Part shown: positions 38,877 through 47,354 of the stretch, one piece after another | How positions within the stretch are numbered: position 1 is the first letter of the stretch | How the letters are laid out: every line of letters begins with the position of its first letter | Assembly: GCF_008807015.1 (NCBI RefSeq) | Contig: NZ_CP031700.1 | Span: forward strand, 1,665,014 to 1,729,013 | Direction: 5' to 3' | From: Neisseria zalophi | GTDB taxonomy: Bacteria > Pseudomonadota > Gammaproteobacteria > Burkholderiales > Neisseriaceae | Length of the DNA: 64,000 bases | Program-made: the position numbers and the translations under genes | Notes under the pieces: model-generated | Seen by the model: the letters and a program-made list of their open reading frames with translations, nothing else | Database searches by the model: none | What the model was told of the DNA's origin: nothing

Positions 38877-39557
38877 ATGAATATACAAATCCCTTTTTAT
38901 ACCACTCTAAAAAAACATGCAGCGCTTCTCTCTTTAGCCGTATTGGCCGCCTGTGCGGGCACACCTACGGACGGCCCTGTACCTGAAGGACATTACCGCG
39001 TACAGCGTGGTGACAACCTTTACCGTATTGGCTTACGTTTCGGTCAAAGCCCCAATACATTAGCGGCATGGAACAATTTAAGAGATCCTTCTAAAATAGA
39101 AGTCGGGCAAGTCTTGCGTGTTCGTTCCACCTCTTCTTCAACGTCGTCTTCTCGTTCCCACTCGACAAGCACGGTTAGCCCAACCAACCGCCTGCATATG
39201 CAATGGCCAGTAGATGATGGAAAAGCCAATATTATTAAAGCATACAACGGCACTTCAAATAAAGGCATCGATATCAGCGGTGTACGCGGCACCCCCATTA
39301 GGGCGGCGGCCGATGGTAAAGTACTATATGCAGCCGAAGGTTTACGCGGCTATGGGAAACTGATTTTAATCAGCCACAACAGCAACACACTAACAGCTTA
39401 TGCCCATAACGATACCTTCTTAGTAAGAAAAGGGCAAACTGTAAAAGCCGGCCAGGCTATTGCCACTATGGGCAGCAGCGATACCGACCGGGTGAAGTTG
39501 CATTTTGAAGTCCGTATTAACGGAAAAGCAGTGAATCCTACACCATATTTAAATTAA
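38877..39557 (+). CDS. nlpD: NlpD-type LysM/LytM lipoprotein
   Basis: Envelope lipoprotein that activates the N-acetylmuramyl-L-alanine amidase for septal peptidoglycan splitting. The 226-residue protein has a lipobox (LAVLAACAG), a LysM domain (HYRVQRGDNLYRIGLRFGQ, about 45-95), a Ser/Thr linker and a C-terminal LytM/M23 fold. The first zinc-ligand His of active M23 peptidases is Asn here (SNKGIDISGVRG), and the last is HFEVR rather than HxH, so it is predicted catalytically inactive, as in E. coli NlpD. ATG at 38877. Confidence 0.93.
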   Translation: MNIQIPFYTTLKKHAALLSLAVLAACAGTPTDGPVPEGHYRVQRGDNLYRIGLRFGQSPNTLAAWNNLRDPSKIEVGQVLRVRSTSSSTSSSRSHSTSTVSPTNRLHMQWPVDDGKANIIKAYNGTSNKGIDISGVRGTPIRAAADGKVLYAAEGLRGYGKLILISHNSNTLTAYAHNDTFLVRKGQTVKAGQAIATMGSSDTDRVKLHFEVRINGKAVNPTPYLN

Positions 39558-39600
39558 TTATTTTGTTATTTTTAATCTAGGTTTATTTATCAATTAAGTA

Positions 39601-39627
39601 GGCCGTCTGAAAATTTTCAGACGGCCA
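39601..39627 (+). terminator. nlpD terminator, paired uptake sequences
   Basis: GGCCGTCTGAAAATTTTCAG-type palindrome, perfect 13-base arms with no spacer. Confidence 0.8.
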
Positions 39628-39709
39628 ATTATTTTGTAATGTGTGCAAATAAATCAGATTAAATATTATCGTTTACTTTATATGTTTAAAACTATGTGCA
39701 ACGAATAAA

Positions 39710-39739
39710 AAAGCCATCTGAATATTTCAGATGGCTTTG
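39710..39739 (-). terminator. rplI operon terminator built from a variant uptake sequence
   Basis: AAAGCCATCTGAA/TTCAGATGGCTTT with a three-base loop. On the minus strand a run of six T follows. Both arms carry GCCATCTGAA instead of GCCGTCTGAA. Confidence 0.85.
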
Positions 39740-39772
39740 AAAAATTATTAATGCTTTTGGAAAACAACCTGA

Positions 39773-40222
39773 TTATTCGGCAGGAACCACAGCAACGTTA
39801 ATTTTAGCAATTGCATCAGTATGCAAAGCAACTTCTACTTCGTACTCGCCGATTGCTTTCAGCGGGCCGTTAGGTAGGCGTACATTGGATTTAACTGCTT
39901 CAATACCGCTTTCAACAATAGCTGCTGCAATGTCGGCATTGGTAACGGAACCGAACAGACGGCCGTCCACACCAGCTTTTTGAGCCACGGTAATGGTTTG
40001 TCCGTCCAATTTTTGTTGGCGTGCTTGCGCATCGGCCAAGATTTCGGCTTGTTTGGCTTCCAATTCGGCACGGCGTGCTTCGAATTCTTTCATATTGGCT
40101 TCAGTGGCGCGTTTGGCTTTTCCTGAAGGAATCAGGAAGTTGCGGGCATAGCCGTTTTTAACGGTTACGATATCGCCCAAATTGCCCAAGCCACCGATTT
40201 TTTCTAACAGAATAATTTGCAT
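39773..40222 (-). CDS. rplI: 50S ribosomal protein L9
   Basis: Binds 23S rRNA near the L1 stalk base. The 149-residue protein has the L9 signature [21 protein letters not shown], a long connecting helix (about 40-75) and a C-terminal domain with [17 protein letters not shown]. Last gene of rpsF-priB-rpsR-rplI. ATG at 40222. Confidence 0.98.
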   Translation of the reverse strand: MQIILLEKIGGLGNLGDIVTVKNGYARNFLIPSGKAKRATEANMKEFEARRAELEAKQAEILADAQARQQKLDGQTITVAQKAGVDGRLFGSVTNADIAAAIVESGIEAVKSNVRLPNGPLKAIGEYEVEVALHTDAIAKINVAVVPAE

Positions 40223-40239
40223 GGTTTTATCTCCGTTAA

Positions 40240-40470
40240 TTATTTATGTTGGTCGGTGTAAGGCAGCAAAGCCAAGAAACGGGCACGTTTTACGGCAACC
40301 GCCAATTGGCGTTGGTAATGTGCTTTAGTGCCGGTGATGCGTGCCGGAATGATTTTGCCGTTTTCAGAAATGAAGTCTTTCAACAAGTCTACTTGTTTGT
40401 AATCGACTTCTTGGATTTTTTCAGCCGTAAAACGGCAGAATTTTCTACGTTTGAATGATTGACGAGCCAT
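40240..40470 (-). CDS. rpsR: 30S ribosomal protein S18
   Basis: Platform protein of the small subunit that pairs with S6. 76 residues, with the S18 pattern [34 protein letters not shown] in pieces: [12 protein letters not shown] and [13 protein letters not shown]. It lies 17 bases upstream of rplI and 6 bases after priB. Confidence 0.98.
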   Translation of the reverse strand: MARQSFKRRKFCRFTAEKIQEVDYKQVDLLKDFISENGKIIPARITGTKAHYQRQLAVAVKRARFLALLPYTDQHK

Positions 40471-40476
40471 TGTCGT

Positions 40477-40773
40477 TTAACCTTTATATTCTTTAATGTT
40501 CTGTATCCGCAACATCGGATTCCGATAACGTTGGCTTCTTTGTGCCAAGAAACCGCTGGCTTCTATTTGAACGCCTTCGCGATGTTGCCAATTAAGCGCT
40601 TCCTTACCGATCAGTTTGGCGGGTAGTTCGAACTTCACCAAACATTTCTGCCCGTTTTCTTCCTGCCAAGATTCATGTTGCAACATGATTTCTAAAACCG
40701 GAATCCCTGCGGGCGTGTATCTTAATGCTTTGCACTCGATAATTCGGGCGGTAAGAGAGAAAAGATTGTTCAA
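40477..40773 (-). CDS. priB: primosomal replication protein PriB
   Basis: Single-stranded DNA-binding OB-fold protein that couples PriA to primosome reloading. The 98-residue protein has [20 protein letters not shown] and ends [13 protein letters not shown], typical of Neisseria PriB. The start must be the TTG at 40773: the reading frame has a stop two codons upstream and no ATG until deep inside the protein. It begins 7 bases after the rpsF stop, so coupling to rpsF may compensate for the weak start. Confidence 0.93.
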   Translation of the reverse strand: MNNLFSLTARIIECKALRYTPAGIPVLEIMLQHESWQEENGQKCLVKFELPAKLIGKEALNWQHREGVQIEASGFLAQRSQRYRNPMLRIQNIKEYKG

Positions 40774-40780
40774 TCTTTAA

Positions 40781-41164
40781 TTACGCTTCGCTGGTTTCTG
40801 ATTCTGCTTTTGCTGCCGAATTGCTTTCGAGCAGATTTTTAGACTTTTCGTCTTTCATCATCGGAGAAGCTTCGGTTACAGCGTGTTTGGTTTTGATGGT
40901 CAGATGACGCAATACGGCATCGTTAAAGCGGAAAGCGGTTTCCAGCTCTTCAACCACTTCAGGCGTGGTTTCGATGTTCATCAAAACATAATGGGCTTTG
41001 TGGATTTTGTTGATCGGGTAAGCCAATTGGCGACGGCCCCAATCTTCTAAACGGTGGATAGTGCCTTTTGCTTCGGCAATCATGGTTTTATAACGTTCAA
41101 CCATAGCGGGCACTTGCTCGCTTTGATCCGGGTGAACGATAAACACGATCTCATAATGACGCAT
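40781..41164 (-). CDS. rpsF: 30S ribosomal protein S6
   Basis: Binds 16S rRNA with S18. The 127-residue protein opens [17 protein letters not shown] and contains [14 protein letters not shown] and [13 protein letters not shown]. The last about 25 residues are a Ser/Glu/Ala-rich tail. The ATG at 41164 has an AAGGAG site. First gene of the operon with priB, rpsR and rplI. Confidence 0.98.
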   Translation of the reverse strand: MRHYEIVFIVHPDQSEQVPAMVERYKTMIAEAKGTIHRLEDWGRRQLAYPINKIHKAHYVLMNIETTPEVVEELETAFRFNDAVLRHLTIKTKHAVTEASPMMKDEKSKNLLESNSAAKAESETSEA

Positions 41165-41424
41165 GTTATCTCCTTGCGGTTTTAAGCAGCCTTTTACCAT
41201 GCGAAGTAAAAGGCAAGGTTGGAAAACGGGAAATTATAACGGGTTTGCGGCGGCAAAGCAATCAAATAAGTTCGCTTACCTTATTTATTTATCAAAACAA
41301 ATATTCAAACAACCTTACCAAACACACACGACCAAACCGACATTTCAGACGGCCTGTGGTTTATAATAAGCGCCACTGTTTTTAAACACCACTCTATTTC
41401 ATTGAAACTTCGGAAAATATCATA

Positions 41425-43368
41425 ATGAACCGTATTGCTGCCCTGCCTGATCATCTTGTCAATCAAATTGCTGCCGGAGAGGTGGTTGAACGCCCGGCCA
41501 ATGCCTTAAAGGAAATTGTTGAAAACAGTATTGATGCGGGGGCAACGATAATTGATGTTGAGCTTGGCGGCGGCGGCATCCGCTTGATTAGGGTTTGCGA
41601 CAACGGCAGCGGTATTCATGCCGATGATGTGGATCTTGCCTTACACCGCCATGCCACCAGCAAAATCCAATCGCTGAGTGATTTGGAACGTGTTGCCAGT
41701 ATGGGCTTTCGCGGGGAGGGTTTAGCCAGTATTGCATCGGTCAGCCGCCTAACCCTCACCAGCCGCACAGCAGAGAGTGCGCACGCCCATCAGGTGAAAG
41801 CGGAAGACGGCAAACTCAGTGCCAGCAGCGCAGCCGCCCATCCGGTCGGCACCACGGTTGAAGTGGCCGAATTGTTTTTCAACACACCGGCACGGCGCAA
41901 ATTTTTAAAATCCGAAAATACCGAATACGCCCATTGCGCCACCATGCTCGAACGCCTTGCCTTGGCGCATCCGCATATCGCTTTTTCGCTCACGCGCGAC
42001 GGGAAAAGTGTTTTCAAATTACCCGTTCAAAGTTTAAACGAACGCATCGCTGCTATTTTAGGCAATGATTTTCAGACGGCCTCTTTGCCGGTAGACAGCG
42101 GCGAAGGGATTATCCGGCTAAGCGGTGCCATTGCCAAACCGACGTTTACCAAAGGCAAAAACGACAAACAATATTGTTTTGTGAACCATCGTTTTGTACG
42201 CGACAAAGTGATTCTGCATGCTGTCAAACAAGCTTATCGCGATGTATTGCACAATGCGCTCACGCCTGCTTTCGTGCTGTTTCTCGACCTGCCGCCCGAA
42301 GCGGTTGATGTAAACGTACACCCGACCAAAACCGAAATCCGCTTCCGCGACAGCCAGGCCGTGCACCAATTGGTTTTCCATACCTTAAATAAAGCACTGG
42401 CCGACACCCGTGCCGACCAAACCGAAAGCGTGAGCAATGCCGGCAGCGTATTGCATGAAATGTTAGGGGTACAAACACCGTCCGAGCCGCATCAAACGTC
42501 TTCTGCCAGCCCCACCCATACGGCAACAGACTTCGGTGCCAACCGTTTGAACGACCACGGCAAATCCGCCCCTGCGCCCTATTCCGCTGCCCGACCGCCG
42601 CAACAACGCACGCTTTCACTGCGGGAAAGCCAAGCGGCTTTAAATACTTATGCCGAGTTATACCGCAGTACGGACACCCCTAAAGAAGACATCGAGCTAA
42701 CCCAATTCGAGCAGGCCAGATTGGGCGATAACAGGCCGTCTGAAAACCATAACACCGATACCGTGCCGCCAAGCGCCGAACTGCCGCCGCTAGGCTTTGC
42801 CATCGCCCAGCTTTTAGGCATTTACATCCTTGCCCAAGCCCAAGACAGCCTGCTGTTGGTTGATATGCATGCCGCAGCGGAACGGGTAAACTATGAAAAA
42901 ATGAAAAAGCAACGCGAAGCGCTCGGCAGCCTGAAAAGCCAACGTCTGCTGATTCCGGTTACCTTTAACGCGTCGCATGAAGAAATGGCCGCTTTTAGCG
43001 ACCATAACGAAGCATTACGCGACTTCGGCCTTGAATTATCAGATATGGGCAACAACACCTTAGCCGTCCGCACCGTGCCGGCGATGTTGGGTAAAAGCGA
43101 TGTGGCCGAACTTGCCCGCGACATGCTGAAAGAAATCGCTCAAACCGGCAACACCCAAACGGTTGAAGCGCGTGAAAACCAGATTTTGGCTACTATGGCC
43201 TGCCACGGTTCCATACGCGCCGGACGCCAGCTCACCATGCCCGAAATGAACGCCCTGTTGCGCGATATGGAAAACACACCGCGCAGCAACCAATGTAATC
43301 ACGGACGGCCGACTTGGGTAAAACTCACATTAAAAGATTTAGACGCTTTATTCCTACGCGGGCAATAA
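41425..43368 (+). CDS. mutL: DNA mismatch repair protein MutL
   Basis: GHKL ATPase that links mismatch recognition to strand removal. The 647-residue protein has ATPase motifs IAAGEVVERPANALKEIVEN, DNGSGIHADD and MGFRGEGLASIASV. A variable Pro/Ser-rich linker (about 335-440) contains an uptake sequence (RPSEN). The C-terminal dimerisation domain has DMHAAAERVNYE, the endonuclease DxHA(x)2E(x)4E motif, and ACHGSIRAG and CNHGRPTW. It is therefore the nuclease-active type, consistent with a MutH-less organism. ATG at 41425. Confidence 0.97.
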   Translation: MNRIAALPDHLVNQIAAGEVVERPANALKEIVENSIDAGATIIDVELGGGGIRLIRVCDNGSGIHADDVDLALHRHATSKIQSLSDLERVASMGFRGEGLASIASVSRLTLTSRTAESAHAHQVKAEDGKLSASSAAAHPVGTTVEVAELFFNTPARRKFLKSENTEYAHCATMLERLALAHPHIAFSLTRDGKSVFKLPVQSLNERIAAILGNDFQTASLPVDSGEGIIRLSGAIAKPTFTKGKNDKQYCFVNHRFVRDKVILHAVKQAYRDVLHNALTPAFVLFLDLPPEAVDVNVHPTKTEIRFRDSQAVHQLVFHTLNKALADTRADQTESVSNAGSVLHEMLGVQTPSEPHQTSSASPTHTATDFGANRLNDHGKSAPAPYSAARPPQQRTLSLRESQAALNTYAELYRSTDTPKEDIELTQFEQARLGDNRPSENHNTDTVPPSAELPPLGFAIAQLLGIYILAQAQDSLLLVDMHAAAERVNYEKMKKQREALGSLKSQRLLIPVTFNASHEEMAAFSDHNEALRDFGLELSDMGNNTLAVRTVPAMLGKSDVAELARDMLKEIAQTGNTQTVEARENQILATMACHGSIRAGRQLTMPEMNALLRDMENTPRSNQCNHGRPTWVKLTLKDLDALFLRGQ

Positions 43369-43385
43369 ATCCAATAATAAAGTAA

Positions 43386-43418
43386 TAAAGGGGCATATAT
43401 TTTGCCCCTTTATTTTTA
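43386..43418 (+). terminator. mutL intrinsic terminator
   Basis: AAAGGGGCA/TGCCCCTTT stem followed by ATTTTTAT; one of the few terminators here not made of uptake sequences. Confidence 0.85.
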
Positions 43419-43475
43419 TATGATATTTTTGTGATGGGGCCGTCTGAAACATCCCATCACAAAATCAAAGATACA

Positions 43476-43772
43476 TTAATCACGGCAGGGCTGTATCAAT
43501 ACCCAAGGAGCAACCACCACCGCCCACATTTCCTGATTATCCGCCAAAAACCGCCGTGCCTGATCTTCGCTAACCAAGCCGAATTTTCCCGCATCCATCC
43601 ATTTTTTCAGTTCCGTCGCATTATCTTCAGACATTAAGCGTGCGGTGGCAATCAAATCCAAACCGGCATCCACATAAACCGCCGCACCGCGCGCAAAATG
43701 CGGCTGGAGTTCCTGCCATGAAATACGCGCCGTTTCCAAATTCAGCTTATCGTCCAACACATCATCACTCAT
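43476..43772 (-). CDS. DUF2288 family protein
   Basis: A 98-residue acidic protein of unknown function. Family landmarks: ARISWQELQPHFARGAAVYVDAGLDL and DQARRFLADNQEMWAVVVAPWVLIQP, in two segments near residues 16-41 and 69-95. No motif suggests a catalytic role. ATG at 43772; converges on mutL. Confidence 0.85.
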   Translation of the reverse strand: MSDDVLDDKLNLETARISWQELQPHFARGAAVYVDAGLDLIATARLMSEDNATELKKWMDAGKFGLVSEDQARRFLADNQEMWAVVVAPWVLIQPCRD

Positions 43773-43992
43773 CAGGGCTTACCCTATATTGTAATTTAAA
43801 AACAGGATTGTACCGCAATGTACCTATTCTGCTGCAACCCGATATTTTATCTGTTTCATATTTTTATCTATTTATAAATCCGAATCAAAACTAAAATAAA
43901 AATATTTTTATTAAAATGAAATTTGCATATTATGTACTGCACCGTTCAGACGGCCTTTTAACACTTAGCGGCGATTGGTTTTACAAACATAA

Positions 43993-44007
43993 TGTTATAC
44001 AGTATCA
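43993..44007 (+). promoter_or_regulatory. possible Zur-like operator half-site
   Basis: TGTTATACAGTATCA. The left TGTTAT matches the Zur half-site (TGTTAT-N3-ATAACA) but the right half is degenerate. The position upstream of a zinc-importer operon is right; the sequence support is weak. Confidence 0.25.
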
Positions 44008-44024
44008 TCAGCACTTTATCGCTA

Positions 44025-44050
44025 TTCAAACGGCTTTAAAGCCGTCTGAA
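44025..44050. repeat. imperfect inverted uptake-sequence pair upstream of the znu operon
   Basis: TTCAAACGGCTTT followed directly by AAAGCCGTCTGAA; arms pair with one mismatch. Confidence 0.7.
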
Positions 44051-44065
44051 ACCTATACATAAAAT

Positions 44066-44173
44066 ATGATGATGAACTCCATCTTATTAACCGGTTTACT
44101 CCAACGCCTCTTACTGGCCTTTGTCGCACTCATATTCTTATGGGGCGTTTATTTTTGGGCGACGGCAGCATGA
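44066..44173 (+). CDS. small hydrophobic ORF coupled to znuC
   Basis: A 35-residue ORF beginning with three tandem ATGs (44066, 44069, 44072). It encodes MMMNSILLTGLLQRLLLAFV followed by ALIFLWGVYFWATAA, i.e. a short polar start, one predicted membrane helix and little else. Its TGA overlaps the znuC ATG as ATGA. No good ribosome site precedes it, which weakens the case. Coupling is attractive because znuC also lacks a clear site of its own. I do not recognise a family; it could be a membrane micropeptide of the transporter, a leader peptide, or chance. Confidence 0.45.
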   Translation: MMMNSILLTGLLQRLLLAFVALIFLWGVYFWATAA

Positions 44174-44895
44174 GCATTGTGGTTGACAACCTCACCGTCA
44201 GTTATCGCCGCCGACCAGCCGTACATCACCTGGATACCGAATTTTCCGATGGTTGCATGTGTGCCGTTTTCGGCCCCAATGGTGCCGGTAAATCCACCTT
44301 GTTAAAAGCGCTGATGGGTTTATTAAAAGCAGATACCGGCAATGTCCGCCATGTCGGCCTGAAGCGCAGTGATATTGCCTATCTGCCGCAGCAGTCCGAT
44401 GTTGACCGCAGCCAACCGATTACTGTTTTTGAATTGGCCGCTTTGGGTTTATGGTATGAAATCGGCTTTTTCGGCCGTGTAAATGCCAAACAGCGCGAAC
44501 GAGTGATGCAGGCTTTAGAACGCGTCGGCATGGCAGAGACTGCCAACCACCAGATTGCTCATCTTTCCAACGGGCAGTTTCAACGGGTTTTATTTGCCAG
44601 AATGTTGGCACAAGATGCCAAATTTTTATTACTCGACGAACCATTTAACGCTATTGATGCCGGCACTACTCATGTACTGCTCGAAGTTTTACACGGCTGT
44701 CATCAAACGGGGCAGTCAGTTATCGCGGTCTTGCACGACTATGATCAGGTACGCACCTACTTCCCCGAAACACTATTGATTGCCCGCAAAAAAATTGCCG
44801 AAGGGGCAACCGAAAGCGTTTTAACCGAAGAAAATATGCAGCAAGCCAATGCCGTGATGCAGCAACACGAATTAGAAGCATGGTGTAAAGACTAA
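44170..44895 (+). CDS. znuC: zinc/manganese ABC transporter ATP-binding protein
   Basis: ATPase of a cluster 9-type metal importer (called mntA or znuC in Neisseria). The 241-residue protein has Walker A GPNGAGKSTLLKAL near residue 37, Q-loop AYLPQQSDVD, signature LSNGQFQRVLFAR and Walker B FLLLDEPFNAID, with the switch His in VLHDYDQVR. The start at 44170 (MSIVVDNLTV) fits the family; an ATG at 44140 is in frame but overlaps the upstream small ORF extensively. Confidence 0.95.
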   Translation: MSIVVDNLTVSYRRRPAVHHLDTEFSDGCMCAVFGPNGAGKSTLLKALMGLLKADTGNVRHVGLKRSDIAYLPQQSDVDRSQPITVFELAALGLWYEIGFFGRVNAKQRERVMQALERVGMAETANHQIAHLSNGQFQRVLFARMLAQDAKFLLLDEPFNAIDAGTTHVLLEVLHGCHQTGQSVIAVLHDYDQVRTYFPETLLIARKKIAEGATESVLTEENMQQANAVMQQHELEAWCKD

Positions 44896-44971
44896 AATCA
44901 CCTACCTTTATCAAAGGCCGTCTGAAAAAACATCATAATTTAGATAGCTCCTAACTGAAACCGCCTACCTT

Positions 44972-45841
44972 ATGTACGAATTACTTTTCGAACCGTTTAC
45001 CGAATTTGATTTTATGCGCTATGCGCTCGCGTCAGTGATTTTCTTATCATTGAGTGCAGCGCCCGTTGGCGTATTTTTGGTGATGCGGCGCATGAGCCTG
45101 ATAGGCGACGCACTCAGCCATTCGGTACTGCCTGGTGCGGCAGTAGGTTATATGTTTGCCGGCTTGAGTATGCCCGCTATGGGCGCAGGCGGTTTTGTTG
45201 CCGGCATGATTATGGCACTGCTGGCAGGCTTGGTCAGCCGTTTTACCACACTGAAAGAAGATGCCAACTTTGCTGCCTTTTATTTGAGCAGCTTGGCCAT
45301 CGGTGTGGTTTTGGTCAGCAAAAACGGTAGTAGTATTGACTTGCTGCACCTGCTGTTTGGTTCTGTTTTAGCAGTTGACCTACCTGCTCTACAAATGATT
45401 GCCGTTTGTGCCAGCATTACCTTGATTATATTGGCTATTATTTATCGCCCATTAGTATTGGAAAGTATTGACCCTTTGTTTTTAAGGGCGGTAAACGGTA
45501 AAGGCGGCTTCTGGCATGTGTTATTTTTGATTCTGGTCGTGATGAATCTGGTTGCCGGTTTTCAGGCGCTGGGTACATTAATGTCGGTCGGCTTGATGAT
45601 GCTGCCTGCTATCAGCGTTCGCCTATGGGTGAAAAATATGAGCGCATTGCTGTTGTTTTCAGTGATTACCGCACTTGTCTGCGGTACCGGCGGATTATTG
45701 TTTTCCTATTATGTTGAAATCCCTTCCGGCCCTGCTATTATTTTATGGTGTGGTGTGTTTTATCTTTTTTCAGTTATCTTCGGCTTCGAAGGCGGTGTGA
45801 TTTCCAAATGGCTGAGACATAAAAAACACCTTGCCATATAA
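44972..45841 (+). CDS. znuB: zinc/manganese ABC transporter permease
   Basis: Inner-membrane subunit, 289 residues with about eight or nine hydrophobic helices. It has the ABC-3 family pattern MRRMSLIGDALSHSVLPGAA near residue 36, GSVLAVDLPALQMIAV and LMSVGLMMLPAISVRLW. It follows znuC after 76 bases that contain a single uptake sequence. Confidence 0.95.
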   Translation: MYELLFEPFTEFDFMRYALASVIFLSLSAAPVGVFLVMRRMSLIGDALSHSVLPGAAVGYMFAGLSMPAMGAGGFVAGMIMALLAGLVSRFTTLKEDANFAAFYLSSLAIGVVLVSKNGSSIDLLHLLFGSVLAVDLPALQMIAVCASITLIILAIIYRPLVLESIDPLFLRAVNGKGGFWHVLFLILVVMNLVAGFQALGTLMSVGLMMLPAISVRLWVKNMSALLLFSVITALVCGTGGLLFSYYVEIPSGPAIILWCGVFYLFSVIFGFEGGVISKWLRHKKHLAI

Positions 45842-45966
45842 AGATATGATTGTGTATTGATGCTTTACTGCCGTTCAGACGGCCTATCCCCAACCGATAG
45901 ACAGCAATACATATTACGTTGTTTTGCTTACTTAATATTGTTATGTTATATCACAAGGAGACTATT

Positions 45967-46917
45967 ATGAAACATTGGAAAATCGGTGTTATCGCTGCTT
46001 TATTGTCCGGCAGTCTTTATGCCGCCCCGCTGCCCGTTGTCACCAGTTTCAGTATTTTGGGTGACGTTACCCATCAAATCGGTGGTGAACGGGTAAGCGT
46101 TCAAAATCTGGTCGGCCCCGATCAAGATACCCATGCTTATCACCTAACCAGCGGCGACATTAGAAAAATCCGCAATGCCAAACTGGTGCTATTGAATGGT
46201 TTGGGCTTGGAAGGTGCCGATGTACAACGTGCCGTTCAACAAAGCCGTGTCCCCTATGCCGAAGCCGCGGCTGGTATTACCGCATTAAAAGCGGATGACG
46301 ACCATGATGACCACGATCATGATGACCATGATCACGACCATGATCACGACCATGATCACGATCACGACCATGCACACGGTCATCACCACCACGGCGAGTT
46401 CGACCCACATGTTTGGTCGGATCCAGTATTAATGCAAACCTATGCCCGAAATGTTGCCAATGCATTAATTAAAGCAGACCCGCAAGGTAAAACTTACTAT
46501 CAGCAACGTTTAAACAATTATCAAGACCAATTGAAACAACTCCATGCAGAAGCACAAAAATCATTTAATGCTATTCCGCAAGCCAAACGTAAAGTCTTGA
46601 CCGGACACGAAGCTTTTGCCTATATGGGCAAACGCTATAATATCCGCTTTATCGCACCGCAAGGCGTCAGCACTTCTGATGAACCATCGGCCAAAGAAGT
46701 GGCAGCGATTATCCGCCAAATCAAACAAGACGGTATTAAAGCTATCTTTACCGAAAACATTAAAGATACCCGTATGGTGGAGCGTATTGCCAAAGAAACC
46801 GGTGTAAAACCCAGTGGCAAACTTTATTCTGATGCACTGAGTAAAAATACACAGGCCGATACATACATTAAAATGTATCGCCATAATGTGCGTGCATTAA
46901 GTAATGCCATGAAATAA
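45967..46917 (+). CDS. znuA: zinc/manganese-binding periplasmic protein with His-rich loop
   Basis: Cluster A-I receptor of the metal importer (MntC/ZnuA). The 316-residue protein has a Sec signal peptide (IGVIAALLSGSLYAA). Ligand regions include HAYHLTSGDIRKI, HVWSDP, LTGHEAFAYMGKRY and the C-terminal SDALS. A loop at about residues 111-143 is almost pure Asp/His, the hallmark of zinc rather than manganese receptors. The ATG at 45967 has an AAGGAG site. znuC-znuB-znuA reads as one operon; its original terminator has been split by an insertion sequence. Confidence 0.95.
   Translation: MKHWKIGVIAALLSGSLYAAPLPVVTSFSILGDVTHQIGGERVSVQNLVGPDQDTHAYHLTSGDIRKIRNAKLVLLNGLGLEGADVQRAVQQSRVPYAEAAAGITALKADDDHDDHDHDDHDHDHDHDHDHDHDHAHGHHHHGEFDPHVWSDPVLMQTYARNVANALIKADPQGKTYYQQRLNNYQDQLKQLHAEAQKSFNAIPQAKRKVLTGHEAFAYMGKRYNIRFIAPQGVSTSDEPSAKEVAAIIRQIKQDGIKAIFTENIKDTRMVERIAKETGVKPSGKLYSDALSKNTQADTYIKMYRHNVRALSNAMK
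46301..46393 (+). repeat. tandem repeat encoding the His/Asp metal loop
   Basis: Irregular tandem copies of CATGATCACGAC (three consecutive, flanked by variants such as GATGACCATGAT). Units are 6 or 12 bases, so copy-number change keeps the frame and only alters loop length. Confidence 0.85.
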
Positions 46918-46930
46918 TTCATATTATCAA

Positions 46931-46950
46931 TAATTAGGCCGTCTGAAATT
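46931..46950 (+). terminator. left half of an IS-split terminator (znu operon)
   Basis: TAATTAGGCCGTCTGAAATT. Its matching right half TTTTCAGACGGCCTAATTA is at 48196-48214, on the other side of the insertion sequence. Joined at the ATT duplication they form a perfect inverted uptake-sequence hairpin. Confidence 0.85.
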
Positions 46951-47006
46951 TGAACTGCACCCCAAAAGTTGGACACTTCTCCAATCCATTAAGGTGCAGT
47001 TTTCTT

Positions 47007-47354
47007 ATGAGCAAATATACATTAGACTTTAAATACCAAGCCGTACAATATTATCAGCGCGTACGCAGCCAACAGCGTACTGCCGATCACTTTAATATTT
47101 CCCGTACCCATTTACGCCGTTGGATAGCCGCATACAACCAAGGCGGCATCCGCGCACTTGAGCATCCGCAGGCCATTATGATCATCAAACGCAAAAACCC
47201 CTTTATCGTCGATAAACCCGACCACGAAAAAACACAGGCGGAACTAATCGAAGAGTTGCGCTATATGCGGGCGGAGAACGACTATCTAAAGGAATTAAAA
47301 GCCCTCAGGCAGAAAGAAGCGGTCGCCAAAAAAGCGAAGCCGTCCAAGCACTGA
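47007..47354 (+). CDS. IS3-family transposase OrfA
   Basis: A 115-residue helix-turn-helix protein (HFNISRTHLRRWIAAYNQGG) with a leucine-zipper-like helix (ELIEELRYMRAENDYLKELK) for multimerisation. It binds the inverted repeats. The ATG at 47007 is inside the element; upstream frame extension into the left end is rejected. Frame 0 of the OrfAB frameshift pair. Confidence 0.92.
   Translation: MSKYTLDFKYQAVQYYQRVRSQQRTADHFNISRTHLRRWIAAYNQGGIRALEHPQAIMIIKRKNPFIVDKPDHEKTQAELIEELRYMRAENDYLKELKALRQKEAVAKKAKPSKH
47328..47334 (+). promoter_or_regulatory. predicted -1 frameshift site
   Basis: AAAAAAG, the slippery run used by IS150-like elements. OrfA reads AAA AAA GCG; a -1 shift continues as AGC GAA GCC into the OrfB frame. 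Confidence 0.65.

Noticed and set aside
46301..46393. Tandem repeats considered as a CRISPR array or a phase-variation tract
   Set aside because: There are no spacers, the units are coding and multiples of three, so no on/off switching is possible.
46277..46465. His/Arg/Gly-rich frame opposite the znuA metal loop
   Set aside because: It is only the complement of the Asp/His repeat; a periodic sequence is open in several frames.
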